Assembly (NCBI RefSeq): GCF_003323715.1
Contig: NZ_QOIN01000028.1
Coordinates: forward strand, 186,001 to 250,000
DNA: 64,000 bases
Source of the DNA: Streptomyces diacarni
Lineage (GTDB): Bacteria; Actinomycetota; Actinomycetes; Streptomycetales; Streptomycetaceae
Reading direction: 5' to 3'
This document shows positions 63,442 to 64,000 of this stretch, one piece after another. The stretch's first letter is position 1, and each line of letters opens with the position of its first letter. Under the pieces are notes generated by a model. It was given only the letters and a program-made list of their open reading frames with translations, made no database searches and was not told the origin of the DNA. Position numbers and translations under genes: made by a program.

Positions 63442-64000
63442 ATGTCTGATGCTGCGCAGCCCACCGCTGCCGACGTACGCGCCGCCGCCGAGGCGGTCAA
63501 AGCCGCGCTGGACCGGCACCTTGAGGCCGTCGAGCGCCGCGCGGGTGAGTCCCGGGCGTCCGCGGGGGCGGACGCCGACGCCGGTGACGGGGAGCGGAGC
63601 GAGGCGTCGGCGGAGCAGGACACCGCCGGACTCGACTCCGCCGTCTACGCCGCGTTCGACGAACTCGCCGCCGCTGGAGAGGCCTACGACGAACTGCTGT
63701 ACGAGGTCTACGACGAGGTCACCCCCTTCGAGATCCCCGGCGGAGACACGCTGCCCGCCTACGCGGGGCCGGAGACGCCCAGCGCGCTGAGCGTCCTGAT
63801 CCGCAGGGACTACACCATCGCCGAACCGCAGCGGATGCTCGCCCAGGCGGAGCGGGTCACCGAGCTGGACCCGGAGTCGGCGGAGGACGAGCGGGTCGAG
63901 GGTGCCTCGGCGGGTGGTGGCGTGCACGCCGCGCTGGGTGTGCTGTTCGGCGAGTACGAGCCGGACGAGATCGCGACCCGGCACAAGGAGTTCGGCCTGG
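63442..64000 (+). CDS. Conserved hypothetical protein, 5' part
   Basis: The frame from ATG 63442 is open to the window end (186 codons seen). The N-terminus is an amphipathic helix (AADVRAAAEAVKAALDRHLE) followed by an acidic, Ala/Glu/Asp-rich segment, then FDELAAAGEAYDELLYEVYD, FEIPGGDTLPAY and LSVLIRRDYTIAEPQRMLAQ. No catalytic motif is visible and I do not recognise a named family. Composition is normal for the genome. It pairs divergently with DUF5703 across 47 bp. Confidence 0.75.
   Translation, partial: MSDAAQPTAADVRAAAEAVKAALDRHLEAVERRAGESRASAGADADAGDGERSEASAEQDTAGLDSAVYAAFDELAAAGEAYDELLYEVYDEVTPFEIPGGDTLPAYAGPETPSALSVLIRRDYTIAEPQRMLAQAERVTELDPESAEDERVEGASAGGGVHAALGVLFGEYEPDEIATRHKEFGL

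Overview
The window is high-GC actinobacterial chromosome and almost certainly Streptomyces. The evidence is strong G/C bias at third codon positions, many GTG starts, an aromatic-type carotenoid (crt) cluster, a short and a long chaplin side by side, a DUF397 / HTH-DUF5753 / small ATPase trio, and several Streptomyces-style conserved small proteins (DUF3140, DUF2945, DUF5703).

Layout. 1-2.1 kb: tail of an unrecognised gene, a class A beta-lactamase-like serine hydrolase and a TSUP permease. 2.5-9.7 kb: carotenoid cluster, crtI-crtB-Rieske on the plus strand facing crtY-crtT-crtU on the minus strand; no crtE is present. 9.8-14.9 kb: an overlapping oxidoreductase/DUF3140/DUF2945 group and a large LuxR (LAL) regulator. 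15-26.9 kb: a mosaic of secreted subtilisin, Tat-exported amidohydrolase, HxlR/imine-reductase-like pair, DUF488, Nudix, a DHA2 efflux pump with its divergent MarR regulator, cysteine dioxygenase-rhodanese and a GNAT. 27.3 kb: initiator tRNA. 27.6-30.2 kb: two secreted proteins, one with FG-GAP repeats.

30.5-59.6 kb is a genomic island. A 19-bp perfect direct repeat at 30519-30537 recurs at 59559-59577, where it covers the 3' end of a tRNA-Leu(GAG). A truncated serine recombinase lies against that tRNA. The cargo looks like anti-phage defence: a protein with two RNase III-like folds and two dsRNA-binding domains (apparently frameshifted); a PUA/EVE-like + CBS + HEPN protein divergent from a Ser/Thr kinase; a DISARM-type SNF2 helicase (DrmD-like); a very large Eco57I/PglX-type adenine methylase; a 2357-residue DUF1998 helicase with a nuclease-like C-terminus; a UvrD-type helicase with a possible RelE-like N-terminus; and a NERD protein broken by an in-frame stop. 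A regulator trio sits between the methylase and the giant helicase. The order SNF2 - methylase - DUF1998 helicase resembles class 1 DISARM, but drmA and drmB appear fused and no phospholipase-D drmC was seen.

59.8 kb to the end: ordinary core chromosome, with an M20 peptidase, chaplins chpH and chpC, a DUF5703 protein and the 5' part of an unrecognised conserved gene that runs off the window.

All assignments come from reading translations and motifs by eye; no database search was run.
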